From Candidatus Gastranaerophilales bacterium (lineage in GTDB: Bacteria; Cyanobacteriota; Vampirovibrionia; Gastranaerophilales; Gastranaerophilaceae): a stretch of 7,018 bases of DNA. Below, in pieces: positions 1 to 6,550 of this stretch (positions are counted from its first letter, which is position 1; each line of letters opens with the position of its first letter). Made by a program: the position numbers and the translations under genes. The notes beneath the pieces were generated by a model that was given only the letters and a program-made list of their open reading frames with translations, ran no database searches and had not been told where the DNA came from. The DNA lies in contig CAAGQE010000054.1 in the NCBI GenBank assembly GCA_900772035.1, positions 1 to 7,018 of the forward strand, read 5' to 3'.

Positions 1-763
1 AAAGATAACCTGCTGCCTGAACTGACGACATCATTGTAAAATCTTCGAGAAACTTTTTGCCGATAACCGTCAAAATTACGTAATACAAGCCGAAATTCAG
101 CGAGGCAAACAAAAATATATTGATATTATGGTGGTTTTTGAGGGCTTCTTTAAACGGCGAAAGTCCGAAATGCACCTTTTGGTTAATCGGGTTGTGGCTG
201 AAAACCTTTGCCCCGATAAGAAAAACGACCATAAAAATAAATGCTGCGACACCAAAAATCTCCATCGCGCTTCGCCAACCGATTTTGGAAACGCAAATTA
301 CAAAAGGCGCTTGTGCAATTATACCGCCGAGATAACCGATTAACATCATAATGGAAATAATGAGTCCGAAATTCTTATCGGCAAAGCATTTTTTGATTTC
401 TTTGACCATACTCAAATAGAACGTTCCTGCCCCCAAGCCGACCAGCGCCCTGCTCAAATACAGTACCCATACGGAATGTGACATCGGAAACAATAATGAG
501 CCGATTGCAAAAACTATCGCACCTGCTGCAACTACTCTTATTCCGCCGTATCTGTCAATCAAAACACCTGCTATCAGGTTTGTTACGGCATAAACGTACA
601 TAAATGCCGCCCCCAACGAGGTTATATATGGTGCGGAAAGTTGAAGTTCCGACTGCAATGTGTCAAAAATCGGTCCCGGAACAGCAACCCTTTGAACATT
701 GCTCAAAAAATAGAAAGCAATGCCCAGCGCGATTAACAGCAAGTGTACGTAATACTTTTTCAT
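1..763 (-). CDS. MFS transporter, N-terminal 254 residues (3' end outside window)
   Basis: This open frame starts at ATG 763-761 and runs off the left edge without a stop, giving 254 residues. The protein is mostly membrane helix: a first segment at about residues 6-20, and further helices at about 45-70, 77-95, 98-122, 132-155 and 166-187. A basic loop near 190-210 follows helix 6, then helix 7 begins near 215. Family marks of the major facilitator superfamily are a motif A-like loop between helices 2 and 3 (GVLIDRYGG, 66-74), an Arg in helix 4 (R105 in LSRALVGLGAG) and a Gly-rich helix 5 (GYLGG, 143-147). It should be an inner-membrane secondary carrier. The substrate cannot be told: sugar-porter signatures are absent, so it is not a paralogue of the next gene. 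The start has no Shine-Dalgarno sequence (see promoter at 773-801). A terminator separates it from the upstream sugar porter gene. Confidence 0.85.
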   Translation of the reverse strand, partial: MKKYYVHLLLIALGIAFYFLSNVQRVAVPGPIFDTLQSELQLSAPYITSLGAAFMYVYAVTNLIAGVLIDRYGGIRVVAAGAIVFAIGSLLFPMSHSVWVLYLSRALVGLGAGTFYLSMVKEIKKCFADKNFGLIISIMMLIGYLGGIIAQAPFVICVSKIGWRSAMEIFGVAAFIFMVVFLIGAKVFSHNPINQKVHFGLSPFKEALKNHHNINIFLFASLNFGLYYVILTVIGKKFLEDFTMMSSVQAAGYL

Positions 764-772
764 AGCATTTGT

Positions 773-801
773 AATGTACAACCGTAAAAAATTTTTTTCA
801 A
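773..801 (-). promoter_or_regulatory. Candidate promoter of the partial MFS gene
   Basis: Read on the minus strand, TTGAAA (801-796) and TACATT (778-773) are separated by 17 bases that include an A-tract followed by a T-tract. The -35 matches consensus at 5 of 6 positions and the -10 at 4 of 6. It lies between the upstream terminator and the start codon, where a promoter is required. Initiation 6-7 bases past the -10 would leave only about 3-4 bases before ATG 763. Confidence 0.4.
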
Positions 802-804
802 TAA

Positions 805-839
805 AAAAATCTGCCGCAGTATTACCACGACAGATTTTT
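805..839 (-). terminator. Strong intrinsic terminator after the sugar porter gene
   Basis: On the minus strand, AAAAATCTG and CAGATTTTT form the base of a hairpin. The stem extends inward through UCGUGGU against ACUGCGG with three G-U pairs, giving about 16 pairs around a 3-base loop. A run of seven T follows on the minus strand. It sits 15 bases past the stop of the sugar porter. The plus strand also has T-runs after the stem, so it could work in both directions. A shorter outer inverted repeat (AACCGTA at 780-786, TACGGTT at 841-847) flanks it. Confidence 0.85.
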
Positions 840-853
840 GTACGGTTTTTTCC

Positions 854-2218
854 TTAGAAATTTCTGGGCGAAACTCCGTTTCTCCAGTTTTCTTCAATTT
901 GTTCGAGCGAAATACCTTTCGTTTCGGGAACAAAGAAGTGAATAAATACTATCGAAATGACGCATATAATTCCGAAAAACGCAAACGTTGCGCCTGTTCC
1001 GAAGTTTTGTGTCATAACTGGGAATTGCGCGTTTACGATGATGTTGCAGATGAAGTTCGTCGCAACGGGGAATGTCATCAACAAGCCCTTTGCGCCAATC
1101 GGGAAGATTTCCGAAACCAAAACCCAAGCGACAGGACCCATTGAGTATGCAAACGAGCAAATAAAGCCGATGATTGCTACAACTGCGAGCCATTTTTGAT
1201 AATCGCCGAGTTGACCTGCGTAAAAACTTGAAAATGCGAATAAAAACATACTCAAGCCCATAATCACCGTACCTGACAAAAGAAGCGGTTTTCTGCCGAC
1301 TTTGTCGCTCAAATACATTGCAACAAAGGTCATAATGAAGTTTACGACCCCGATTAATACCGTGATTTTCATAGCGGCTGACGGATCGTCAAAACCTGCG
1401 CTTTGGAAGATTTTCGGCGCATAACAAATAATTACGTTAATACCTGTACAGATTTGGGCAATCATTATCCCAACTGCAATAAACAAAGGCATTAACATCC
1501 ATTTCTTAATGGAAACTTTTGCTTCCGTATCGTGGCAATCTGCCATTGTTGCCTTGATTTCGGCGATTTGTGAGTCGACTTCCGTGCTTTCTTCGATTTT
1601 TTCAAAGACCGCTTTAGCCTCGTCATCTCTGCCTTTCAAGAGCAACCATCTCGGTGATTCCGAGAGGAATGCGTACATTGCAAGCAAAATGACCGCGGGA
1701 ACCGCGCCTGCGAGGAACATCGCTCTCCAGTTTTCTGTAAACGAGAACATAAATCCGATTAAGTAAGACATCAAAATACCGATGGTGAAAGACAATTGGT
1801 ACAATGATGCAAAGACCCCGCGAGTCTTTTTGGGCGAAATTTCCGACAAATACATCGGAACAATCGCGTTTGCCATACCGCAAGCGATACCGTTAATGAC
1901 TCTTGCGCAAATCAAGAACTTGATGCTGGGCGCGTTTGCGCAGCAAATGCAGCCGATTAAGTATACCAAGCCGACAAGTCCGATGATTTTTTTTCTGCCG
2001 ATTCTGTCGGCGAAAAATCCGTTAATAAAAGCACCTGCAAAGCAACCTACCATTACGATTGCGACGAGGTAGCCGAGAAGTTGTGCGCTCAAATTCCACT
2101 CTTTAACGATGAAAAGTTGTGCGCCTGAGATAATCCCCATTTCATAACCTGCCAACAATCCGCCGAAAGAGCCGGCAATTGCAATAACGGCAAGGTTAAG
2201 CAAAACTTTTTTATTCAT
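854..2218 (-). CDS. Sugar porter family MFS transporter (sugar/proton symporter type)
   Basis: This is a 454-residue inner-membrane carrier of the sugar porter branch (XylE, AraE, GalP and GLUT relatives), normal in length for a complete 12-helix protein. Visible signatures, numbered from ATG 2218, are GGLLAG (19-24), DRIGRKK (71-77), PMYLSEI (121-127), Gln141 in helix 5, SESPRWLL (186-193), QICTGIN (255-261), DKVGRK (305-310), PVAWVLVSEIFP (362-373) with Trp365, and PETKG (431-435). A charged intracellular domain spans about 195-245. The frame is open nine codons further to ATG 2245. I prefer ATG 2218 because GGAGAG lies six bases upstream, whereas the earlier ATG has no ribosome site. The second Gln of the usual QQxxGxN motif is Ile256 and the usual YYAP is CYAP, so sugar specificity may differ from XylE. 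The substrate is not predictable, and no catabolic genes adjoin it. Confidence 0.95.
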   Translation of the reverse strand: MNKKVLLNLAVIAIAGSFGGLLAGYEMGIISGAQLFIVKEWNLSAQLLGYLVAIVMVGCFAGAFINGFFADRIGRKKIIGLVGLVYLIGCICCANAPSIKFLICARVINGIACGMANAIVPMYLSEISPKKTRGVFASLYQLSFTIGILMSYLIGFMFSFTENWRAMFLAGAVPAVILLAMYAFLSESPRWLLLKGRDDEAKAVFEKIEESTEVDSQIAEIKATMADCHDTEAKVSIKKWMLMPLFIAVGIMIAQICTGINVIICYAPKIFQSAGFDDPSAAMKITVLIGVVNFIMTFVAMYLSDKVGRKPLLLSGTVIMGLSMFLFAFSSFYAGQLGDYQKWLAVVAIIGFICSFAYSMGPVAWVLVSEIFPIGAKGLLMTFPVATNFICNIIVNAQFPVMTQNFGTGATFAFFGIICVISIVFIHFFVPETKGISLEQIEENWRNGVSPRNF

Positions 2219-2222
2219 AAGT

Positions 2223-2228
2223 CTCTCC
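2223..2228 (-). promoter_or_regulatory. Ribosome binding site deciding the sugar porter start
   Basis: GGAGAG on the minus strand lies 4 bases from ATG 2218 (GGAG itself 6 bases). The alternative in-frame ATG at 2245, 27 bases upstream, has only T-rich sequence before it and would lie upstream of, or at, the predicted transcript start. Confidence 0.8.
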
Positions 2229-2247
2229 GTTACATAAATACTCATTC

Positions 2248-2256
2248 AAAATAACA
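2248..2256 (-). promoter_or_regulatory. Candidate extended -10 of the sugar porter promoter
   Basis: On the minus strand TGTTATTTT fits an extended -10 (TG, one base, then TATTTT). No recognisable -35 lies 16-18 bases upstream. Initiation about 7 bases downstream would give a leader of roughly 22 bases that includes the GGAGAG ribosome site and excludes ATG 2245. Confidence 0.3.
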
Positions 2257-2564
2257 CAACAAAAATTTTTTCCTAGTGTAAAATCCCGTTTTTTACAAAT
2301 TATTACGGGACTTGGTTGGCGAATTTTTAAACCCCAACAAACGTACGGTTTTCAAGGTTCGGAAACAAAAAATATTGCTTGAAATTCAATATCCGTATGC
2401 ATTCCTATGTTTTGGGGATTTTGAAAATCGTCAAAAACACCGAGTGATGCGCTTTTATGGCTTGCGAAAACTCAACAAAATCTTATCTTAATGAAAAAAT
2501 GTTGCGAAAAATTTACGGTCGGTTATTTCTCTTGCATCTGTTACACAAGTTATTTCGGTTATTT

Positions 2565-3491
2565 TTATCCCGCGGATTTCACCTGTTTCGCTTGTTCCAC
2601 GGAGTCGGTCGACGGCTCGATATGAATTACGGTATCCGTATTTCCAATTTTTTCGCTCAAAATATTTTCGACTTTGTTGCAAAAATTATGGCTTTCCGAA
2701 ACTGTGGTGTTTCCGTTTACGCAAATTGTCATTTCAATATTGACTCTTGCTCCAGAACGTCTTGTCTTTATTTCTTTTATGGAGAATTTTGTATCTGTGT
2801 TAAGCCCGTAGACCGCATTTTTAATCTCATCTTCTTCTTTTGCGGAAAGGCTTGTATCCAAAAGGTTTGCGACAGTTTTTCTGCAAATACTCAATCCCGC
2901 CTGTAAAATCAAAACAGCCACGAACATTGCAATCAACGGGTCAAGAAGGTGCAAGCCCGTATATTTTATCAAAACCAATCCGAGCATAACCCCGACGGAG
3001 GTGTAGACGTCCGTTCTGAGATGCTCTGCATCTGCAAAGATTGCGACAGAGCCTGTTCGTTTTGCGACTTTAAACAGGTGAGCGCTTACAAAAATATTCA
3101 CTATAACCGAGAAAAACATCACGTAAATCGCCGCGTTGACGCTGATTTCCGAGTGATGGTTCATTATGATTTTATCAACGGATTCATAGACGATGTAAAT
3201 CGCCGCGCCGATAATCAAAATGCCTTCAATAAGACCCGAAAAGTCCTCGTACTTTCCGTGTCCGAAGTCGTGGTCTTTGTCGGCGGGCATAGAGGCTTTC
3301 TTTACGGCAAAAAAAGCGATGATTGATGCCAAAAGGTCGCTCAACGAGTGGATTGCTTCCGATATTATACTGAAAGAGCCTGTGATTGCGCCTGCAATGA
3401 GTTTCATCACAATCAGGGTCGAGTTTGATACGACCGAGAGGCTCGCTGCGCGCTTTTTTAATTTTGTTTCTTCTTCGAGAGTGAGAGGCAT
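2565..3491 (-). CDS. CDF-family divalent metal cation exporter (FieF/CzcD type)
   Basis: This 308-residue protein has the layout of a cation diffusion facilitator: six membrane helices, then a cytoplasmic dimerisation domain. Such carriers export Zn(II), and sometimes Fe, Mn, Cd or Co, in exchange for protons, and work as homodimers. The transport site is complete: HSLSD (48-52) supplies His48 and Asp52 in helix 2, and HLRTD (157-161) supplies His157 and Asp161 in helix 5. The helix 2-3 loop DKDHDFGHGKYED (71-83) carries the second metal site. The C-terminal domain (about 215-295) has the family pattern RRSGARVNIEM, SESHNF and HIEP. The His-Asp/His-Asp set favours zinc, but this is inference. 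The ATG at 3491 is one base past the TAA of the carbonic anhydrase gene, and the purine-rich GAAGAAGAA that could act as ribosome site lies in that gene's end, so translation is probably coupled. Length is normal and the gene intact. Confidence 0.95.
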   Translation of the reverse strand: MPLTLEEETKLKKRAASLSVVSNSTLIVMKLIAGAITGSFSIISEAIHSLSDLLASIIAFFAVKKASMPADKDHDFGHGKYEDFSGLIEGILIIGAAIYIVYESVDKIIMNHHSEISVNAAIYVMFFSVIVNIFVSAHLFKVAKRTGSVAIFADAEHLRTDVYTSVGVMLGLVLIKYTGLHLLDPLIAMFVAVLILQAGLSICRKTVANLLDTSLSAKEEDEIKNAVYGLNTDTKFSIKEIKTRRSGARVNIEMTICVNGNTTVSESHNFCNKVENILSEKIGNTDTVIHIEPSTDSVEQAKQVKSAG

Positions 3492-3492
3492 T

Positions 3493-4053
3493 TTATTCTT
3501 CTTCTAAAATGGTGACTTCGCCTGTGTCAAAGTGGAAATGGGCGCTTACAACCTGTAATTTCCCGTCCTCAATGGCTTTTTTCAAAATAGCGGAGTCTCG
3601 CTTGATGATTTTTGTCACGTTAAGTGTATGTTTTTTCGCAAGTTCATTGTAGCACAAGGTTTCGCAATCCAGCACTTCATGAACTTGAGAAGTTATGTCG
3701 TGAAAATGTTCGCTTCCGTCGGGATTTTTTGCCGCGTAAGTAACGACCCCGCAATTGTCGTGACCAAGCACGACGAGCAAGGGGATTTGCAGTTCGTCAA
3801 AGGCAAATTCTATACTTTCGATAACGTTTTCGCCGATTGTGGCACCTGCCGTTCTTATGACGAAAAGTTCGCCTATCCCTACATCAAAGATGATTTCGGG
3901 AACTACTCTCGAGTCTGAGCAACTCAAGATAATTGCGTGAGGAGTTTGAAAATCCTTAAATTTTTGAAGCGTTTTAAGACATTTGTTTTCGGCAGTCGGA
4001 GTTCCGTTTACGAAATTTCGGTTGCCGTTTAAAAGTTTTTCAAGTTCGTTCAT
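3493..4053 (-). CDS. Beta-class carbonic anhydrase
   Basis: This 186-residue cytosolic enzyme interconverts CO2 and bicarbonate using zinc. The two beta-class signatures are intact: CSDSR (45-49), with ligand Cys45 and the Asp47-Arg49 dyad, and GHDNCG (97-102), with ligands His98 and Cys101. The core RTAGATI segment (67-73) and the VLGH strand (95-98) also fit. Length is typical for short prokaryotic beta enzymes, with no signal peptide. The start at ATG 4053 is supported by AAAGGA six bases upstream (4065-4060). It is the first gene of a two-gene unit with the CDF exporter and has its own extended -10 promoter at 4086-4094. Likely roles are supplying bicarbonate to carboxylases and pH balance. 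The enzyme is recognised with confidence; its physiological role here is inferred. Confidence 0.96.
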   Translation of the reverse strand: MNELEKLLNGNRNFVNGTPTAENKCLKTLQKFKDFQTPHAIILSCSDSRVVPEIIFDVGIGELFVIRTAGATIGENVIESIEFAFDELQIPLLVVLGHDNCGVVTYAAKNPDGSEHFHDITSQVHEVLDCETLCYNELAKKHTLNVTKIIKRDSAILKKAIEDGKLQVVSAHFHFDTGEVTILEEE

Positions 4054-4085
4054 AGTTTTTCCTTTGGCAAAATGATATGCAGAAC

Positions 4086-4094
4086 ATTATATCA
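4086..4094 (-). promoter_or_regulatory. Extended -10 promoter of the carbonic anhydrase-CDF operon
   Basis: On the minus strand TGATATAAT is a perfect extended -10 (TG, one base, TATAAT). It lies in the 53-base gap after the stop of the 537-aa protein gene. Transcription from about 4079 would give a leader of about 26 bases containing AAAGGA. No good -35 is seen at 17 bases, which extended -10 promoters tolerate. A short palindrome (AGATTTAATCT, 4098-4108) lies just upstream and overlaps the preceding stop codon. Confidence 0.6.
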
Positions 4095-4106
4095 TACAGA
4101 TTTAAT

Positions 4107-5720
4107 CTATACCATTTCTTGCAAAGTTGTTGTCATCAATTGTTGGAAAAGTTCAGGATTTTCAATGCTGATTAACTTCAAATTCATAACTTTTGCGGGA
4201 TTTTTTCTGAATTGTTTTTCAAGTTCGATATTCGCCGCATCGGTGAATTTCTTCATTGATTTTGAGGAAATTGAATTTCCTGTTGGTTGTGAGGTCAAGG
4301 CTGATTTTAACCCCATAACAACAAGTTCTTCAATCGCAAAGGTTGCGAGTGTTGATTTGATAAATGATTTCGGATCTGTTTGGTATGTTGCCCATTCGCC
4401 TGTTTGTGCGTATTCTGAAACAAATGCCGTCGAAAGTTCAATACCCAAAGTTCTTGCTACGTCTAAGGCGCTGTCCAAAACTTTCTTGCCTGTTTTAATT
4501 TCGGGAACAACGTCGTATAATTTTGTTCCGACAAAGTATTCCAAACCGACGATAGCAGAACATTTTATGACGTCTTTAACCGCCTCTTTGTCCATATCAA
4601 TCGAGTTGTCGATTTTGTTTGTCGCAAGTTCGGACAAGTCGAGTCCGATGTAACTTGCAGTAGACAAGCCTGCTCCGACAAGTGCCGGAGATGCGGGACC
4701 CGTTAAGCCGATAACCGCGCCGATTAAGCCTGCTACGGCAAAGTCTTCGACAACAACTGTTCTGATTTGTTGCGCTTTAACGTAGTCGGAAACTCTTTTT
4801 TGAATATTGTTTTTTTCGCCGAAAGCCTCTTTATAGGCTTGGTCATATTCTTTTTGAATTTCCTTATCGGTTTTGCCTTCTTTTAACTTTTGGGCAGTTG
4901 TGTCGTATGTGTGAATTAAGCCCAACGCGATTTCGTTGTAGACTTCAATTTGTTCTTCTCTGGATGCAATAGGAAAATAACTTCTTTTTAATGCCGCGAA
5001 TTTTTGAAGGTTTTCTTTTCCGCCGACAAATTTTTCTAATTCTGCTTGGTATTCTTCAAATTTTGAAGCAATAGGTGCGTGCTTTGCATAAGGGTCAAAG
5101 TTCGGGCTTTCGGGGTTGATTGAGTTTCTGTTCTTTTCAAAATATTTTACAAAGCCGCCGAGTTTTTCATCAGCCTGCTCTGCGATTTGTTCCGCAACCT
5201 TTATTGAGGTGTATTTCGCCGATTGTTTATCGAACGCTTCAATCTTTTCTCTGTCGTAATTTACCCCGTAGGTTTTGTAAAATTCTGCTCTGAAATTGCC
5301 CTCTCTTGCAGCAGCATCAAGGTTTTCGATATAATGTCTGTTCATTTGCAAATCATCTTCAACCAAAGATGCTCTGTTTTTTGAACCCCATAAAACGCTG
5401 AGTTTGTCTGAAAAACGACTAATCCAACCGTTTACCATTTGTTGCTTTTGGAACGTGGTATCGGCTTTTACTTGCAATGATTTGAGTGTTGTTAAAGTTG
5501 ATTTAATTTCGGATGCAACGGGCGCGTATTGTACGGCAATAGGGTCTGAAACTTTTGATTTCTCGTCAATTGTCATCGACGTTCGCTCAAACGTATCATT
5601 GGTGAGTTTCTTCGGAATATGCCTTACCGAAGGTTCGGCAGGCTTCGCAAATTGATAACTCGCAGTCATCGGATTTATATTTATATTACTTACCGGCGGA
5701 ATATTCACAAACACACTCAT
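4107..5720 (-). CDS. Unrecognised 537-residue protein with central hydrophobic hairpin
   Basis: I do not recognise the family. The N-terminus (1-60) is rich in Asn, Pro and Thr, has no signal peptide and looks disordered. Residues 60-320 are charged and probably helical, with many Glu, Lys and Gln and a segment of acidic and aromatic residues at 220-300. Residues 322-359 form a Gly/Ala-rich hydrophobic stretch with a GPASP turn (341-345), fitting two short helices dipping into or crossing a membrane. The C-terminal 180 residues alternate amphipathic helices (about 380-405, 413-440, 450-475, 488-507). Only one Cys (387) is present. The frame is long, uninterrupted and shares the neighbours' base use, so it is a real gene. 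AGGA lies just one base from ATG 5720 but seven bases from an in-frame GTG at 5714, so that GTG (codon 3) may be the true start. No terminator follows, so read-through into the carbonic anhydrase unit is possible. Membrane association is an inference. Confidence 0.85.
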   Translation of the reverse strand: MSVFVNIPPVSNININPMTASYQFAKPAEPSVRHIPKKLTNDTFERTSMTIDEKSKVSDPIAVQYAPVASEIKSTLTTLKSLQVKADTTFQKQQMVNGWISRFSDKLSVLWGSKNRASLVEDDLQMNRHYIENLDAAAREGNFRAEFYKTYGVNYDREKIEAFDKQSAKYTSIKVAEQIAEQADEKLGGFVKYFEKNRNSINPESPNFDPYAKHAPIASKFEEYQAELEKFVGGKENLQKFAALKRSYFPIASREEQIEVYNEIALGLIHTYDTTAQKLKEGKTDKEIQKEYDQAYKEAFGEKNNIQKRVSDYVKAQQIRTVVVEDFAVAGLIGAVIGLTGPASPALVGAGLSTASYIGLDLSELATNKIDNSIDMDKEAVKDVIKCSAIVGLEYFVGTKLYDVVPEIKTGKKVLDSALDVARTLGIELSTAFVSEYAQTGEWATYQTDPKSFIKSTLATFAIEELVVMGLKSALTSQPTGNSISSKSMKKFTDAANIELEKQFRKNPAKVMNLKLISIENPELFQQLMTTTLQEMV

Positions 5721-5756
5721 TTCCTATTGCATGAGATACAATGTGCCTCAATGTAA

Positions 5757-5786
5757 ATATTTGCCATGTATTTCGGGTTTTGTTAA
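5757..5786 (-). promoter_or_regulatory. Weak candidate promoter of the 537-residue protein gene
   Basis: On the minus strand TTAACA (5786-5781) and AAATAT (5762-5757) are 18 bases apart, in the 89-base gap after the acetyltransferase gene. The predicted transcript start is about 30 bases before the gene. Both hexamers are imperfect, and read-through from the acetyltransferase gene is an equal possibility because no terminator is seen between them. Confidence 0.25.
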
Positions 5787-5809
5787 GTAATGTAAAGGTG
5801 CGTTTTGGG

Positions 5810-6373
5810 CTAATTTTGCTCGATTTTCTTTATGACCTTGCAAGGGTTGCCCGCTGCCACCACATTTGACGGAATGTCTTTTGTAACAACGCTTCCAGCC
5901 CCTATTACGGAATTGTCGCCGACGGTTACGCCTTGCAAAATCACGACATTGCCGCCGAGCCACACATTATTGCCGATTTTTATCGGAAGTGCGGTTTCGA
6001 TTCCTTTGTTTCTCGTTTTGGCATCAAGAGGGTGATTTGGGGTGTAAAATCCGCAATTCGGTCCTATAAAAACGTTATCGCCAAAAATGACTTTGTTTGA
6101 GTCCAAAATTATCAGGTTATGGTTTGAGTAAAAATTTTCGCCGATTTCGATATTATATCCGTAATCGCAATGAAAAGGCTGCTCAATAAGGAATTTTTCC
6201 TTCGTTTTGCCCAAAATCTTTTTTATTATTTTTTCTCTTTCTTCCGTTTTTTCGGGAGAAAGATTGTTGTATTCAAAGCATAATTTTTTGCATGCTATTC
6301 TTTCTTTAAGCAGGTCTTGGTCATAATTTCCGTCGTATGGCATGCCGAGAAGCATTTTTTCTTTTTCATTCAT
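5810..6373 (-). CDS. Maltose/galactoside-type O-acetyltransferase (left-handed beta-helix)
   Basis: This 187-residue protein matches the LacA/Maa branch of hexapeptide-repeat acetyltransferases, which move an acetyl group from acetyl-CoA to a sugar hydroxyl as cytosolic trimers. The N-terminal helical domain begins with the typical KEKMLLGMPYDG (4-15). Hexapeptide repeats run from about residue 70 to 170 (IEIGEN, IFGDNVFIG, IKIGNNVWLGG, VTVGDNSVIGAGSVV). The loop FYTPNHPLD (109-117) holds the catalytic His114; Asn84 or Asn86, Asp91 and Trp138 are other family positions. The ending VVAAGNPCKVIKKI fits the acetyl-CoA-binding end. Length is normal. ATG 6373 has GGAG nine bases upstream, and there is a good promoter at 6406-6434. 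The true acceptor is unknown, as this family is broad and often detoxifies or modifies sugars. No sugar-pathway gene adjoins it except the distant sugar porter. Confidence 0.95.
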   Translation of the reverse strand: MNEKEKMLLGMPYDGNYDQDLLKERIACKKLCFEYNNLSPEKTEEREKIIKKILGKTKEKFLIEQPFHCDYGYNIEIGENFYSNHNLIILDSNKVIFGDNVFIGPNCGFYTPNHPLDAKTRNKGIETALPIKIGNNVWLGGNVVILQGVTVGDNSVIGAGSVVTKDIPSNVVAAGNPCKVIKKIEQN

Positions 6374-6405
6374 GCTTTAAATCTCCGTAGTAAGTTTTTG
6401 TTTTT

Positions 6406-6434
6406 AGGATATTTTATATCTCGGATGTTGTCAA
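6406..6434 (-). promoter_or_regulatory. Sigma70-type promoter of the acetyltransferase gene
   Basis: On the minus strand a perfect TTGACA (6434-6429) is followed after exactly 17 bases by TATCCT (6411-6406), 4 of 6 to consensus. The predicted start near 6399 leaves a leader of about 26 bases with the GGAG ribosome site. Confidence 0.65.
6408..6420. repeat. Small palindrome over the acetyltransferase -10
   Basis: GATAT and ATATC flank a 3-base centre, a perfect 5-base dyad that overlaps the -10 hexamer and the spacer. It is placed where a repressor could block initiation. It may equally be chance in AT-rich DNA; no second copy is visible nearby. Confidence 0.3.
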
Positions 6435-6495
6435 TAACCTTTGCTTGTTTGAGTTATCGGGATTTATAAATTTATGTAAAACAAATTAAAGTTTT

Positions 6496-6501
6496 TATAA
6501 T
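6496..6501 (+). promoter_or_regulatory. Candidate -10 for the phosphoesterase gene
   Basis: A perfect TATAAT lies 49 bases before the ATG at 6551, giving a predicted leader of about 43 bases with AGGA (6542-6545) five bases before the start. No good -35 is found 16-18 bases upstream. A perfect palindrome ATTTATAAAT (6462-6471) lies farther upstream. The distance to the divergent acetyltransferase -35 is about 62 bases, so both promoters fit in the shared gap. Confidence 0.45.
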
Positions 6502-6550
6502 TTTGAGCCGATAAAAATAGTAGAGAGTAGTGTGTAGTTATAGGACTGAC

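Larger units (their letters stand above)
2219..2564. other. Gene-free gap between sugar porter and CDF genes
   Basis: These 346 bases contain the leader of the sugar porter gene at the left. No credible gene is present: the plus-strand frame from 2457 runs antisense through the CDF gene and is a shadow. No convincing terminator follows the CDF stop. Minor structures are an inverted repeat TCCCGT/ACGGGA (2284-2289 and 2305-2310, 15-base loop), ATATTG/CAATAT (2372-2377 and 2387-2392, 9-base spacer), and three copies of GTTATTT at 2522, 2549 and 2558. I assign no function to any of them. Confidence 0.6.

Noticed and set aside
2284..2310. Inverted repeat TCCCGT/ACGGGA as a terminator
   Set aside because: Only six pairs, a 15-base loop and a short T-run. 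It is also more than 250 bases from the CDF stop and near the sugar porter promoter.
2372..2392. ATATTG/CAATAT inverted repeat as an operator
   Set aside because: It lies over 100 bases upstream of the candidate sugar porter promoter, is short and AT-rich, and has no second copy.
2457..2906. 149-codon plus-strand open frame
   Set aside because: It runs mostly antisense through the CDF exporter gene, whose motifs are unambiguous, and its product is a Phe/Leu/Arg-rich sequence with no domain. Its start has no ribosome site.
2949..3326. 125-codon plus-strand open frame
   Set aside because: It is a shadow inside the CDF gene and shows no recognisable domain.
4072..4653. 193-codon plus-strand open frame with hydrophobic N-terminal stretches
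   Set aside because: It is antisense to the 3' part of the 537-aa gene and extends over that gene's stop and the carbonic anhydrase promoter. The longer minus-strand frame, with consistent neighbours and ribosome site, explains the region better.
4107..5720. Polymorphic toxin or secreted effector call for the 537-aa protein
   Set aside because: No secretion signal, toxin active-site motif, repeat region or adjacent immunity gene can be seen. The hydrophobic hairpin alone is not enough for the call.
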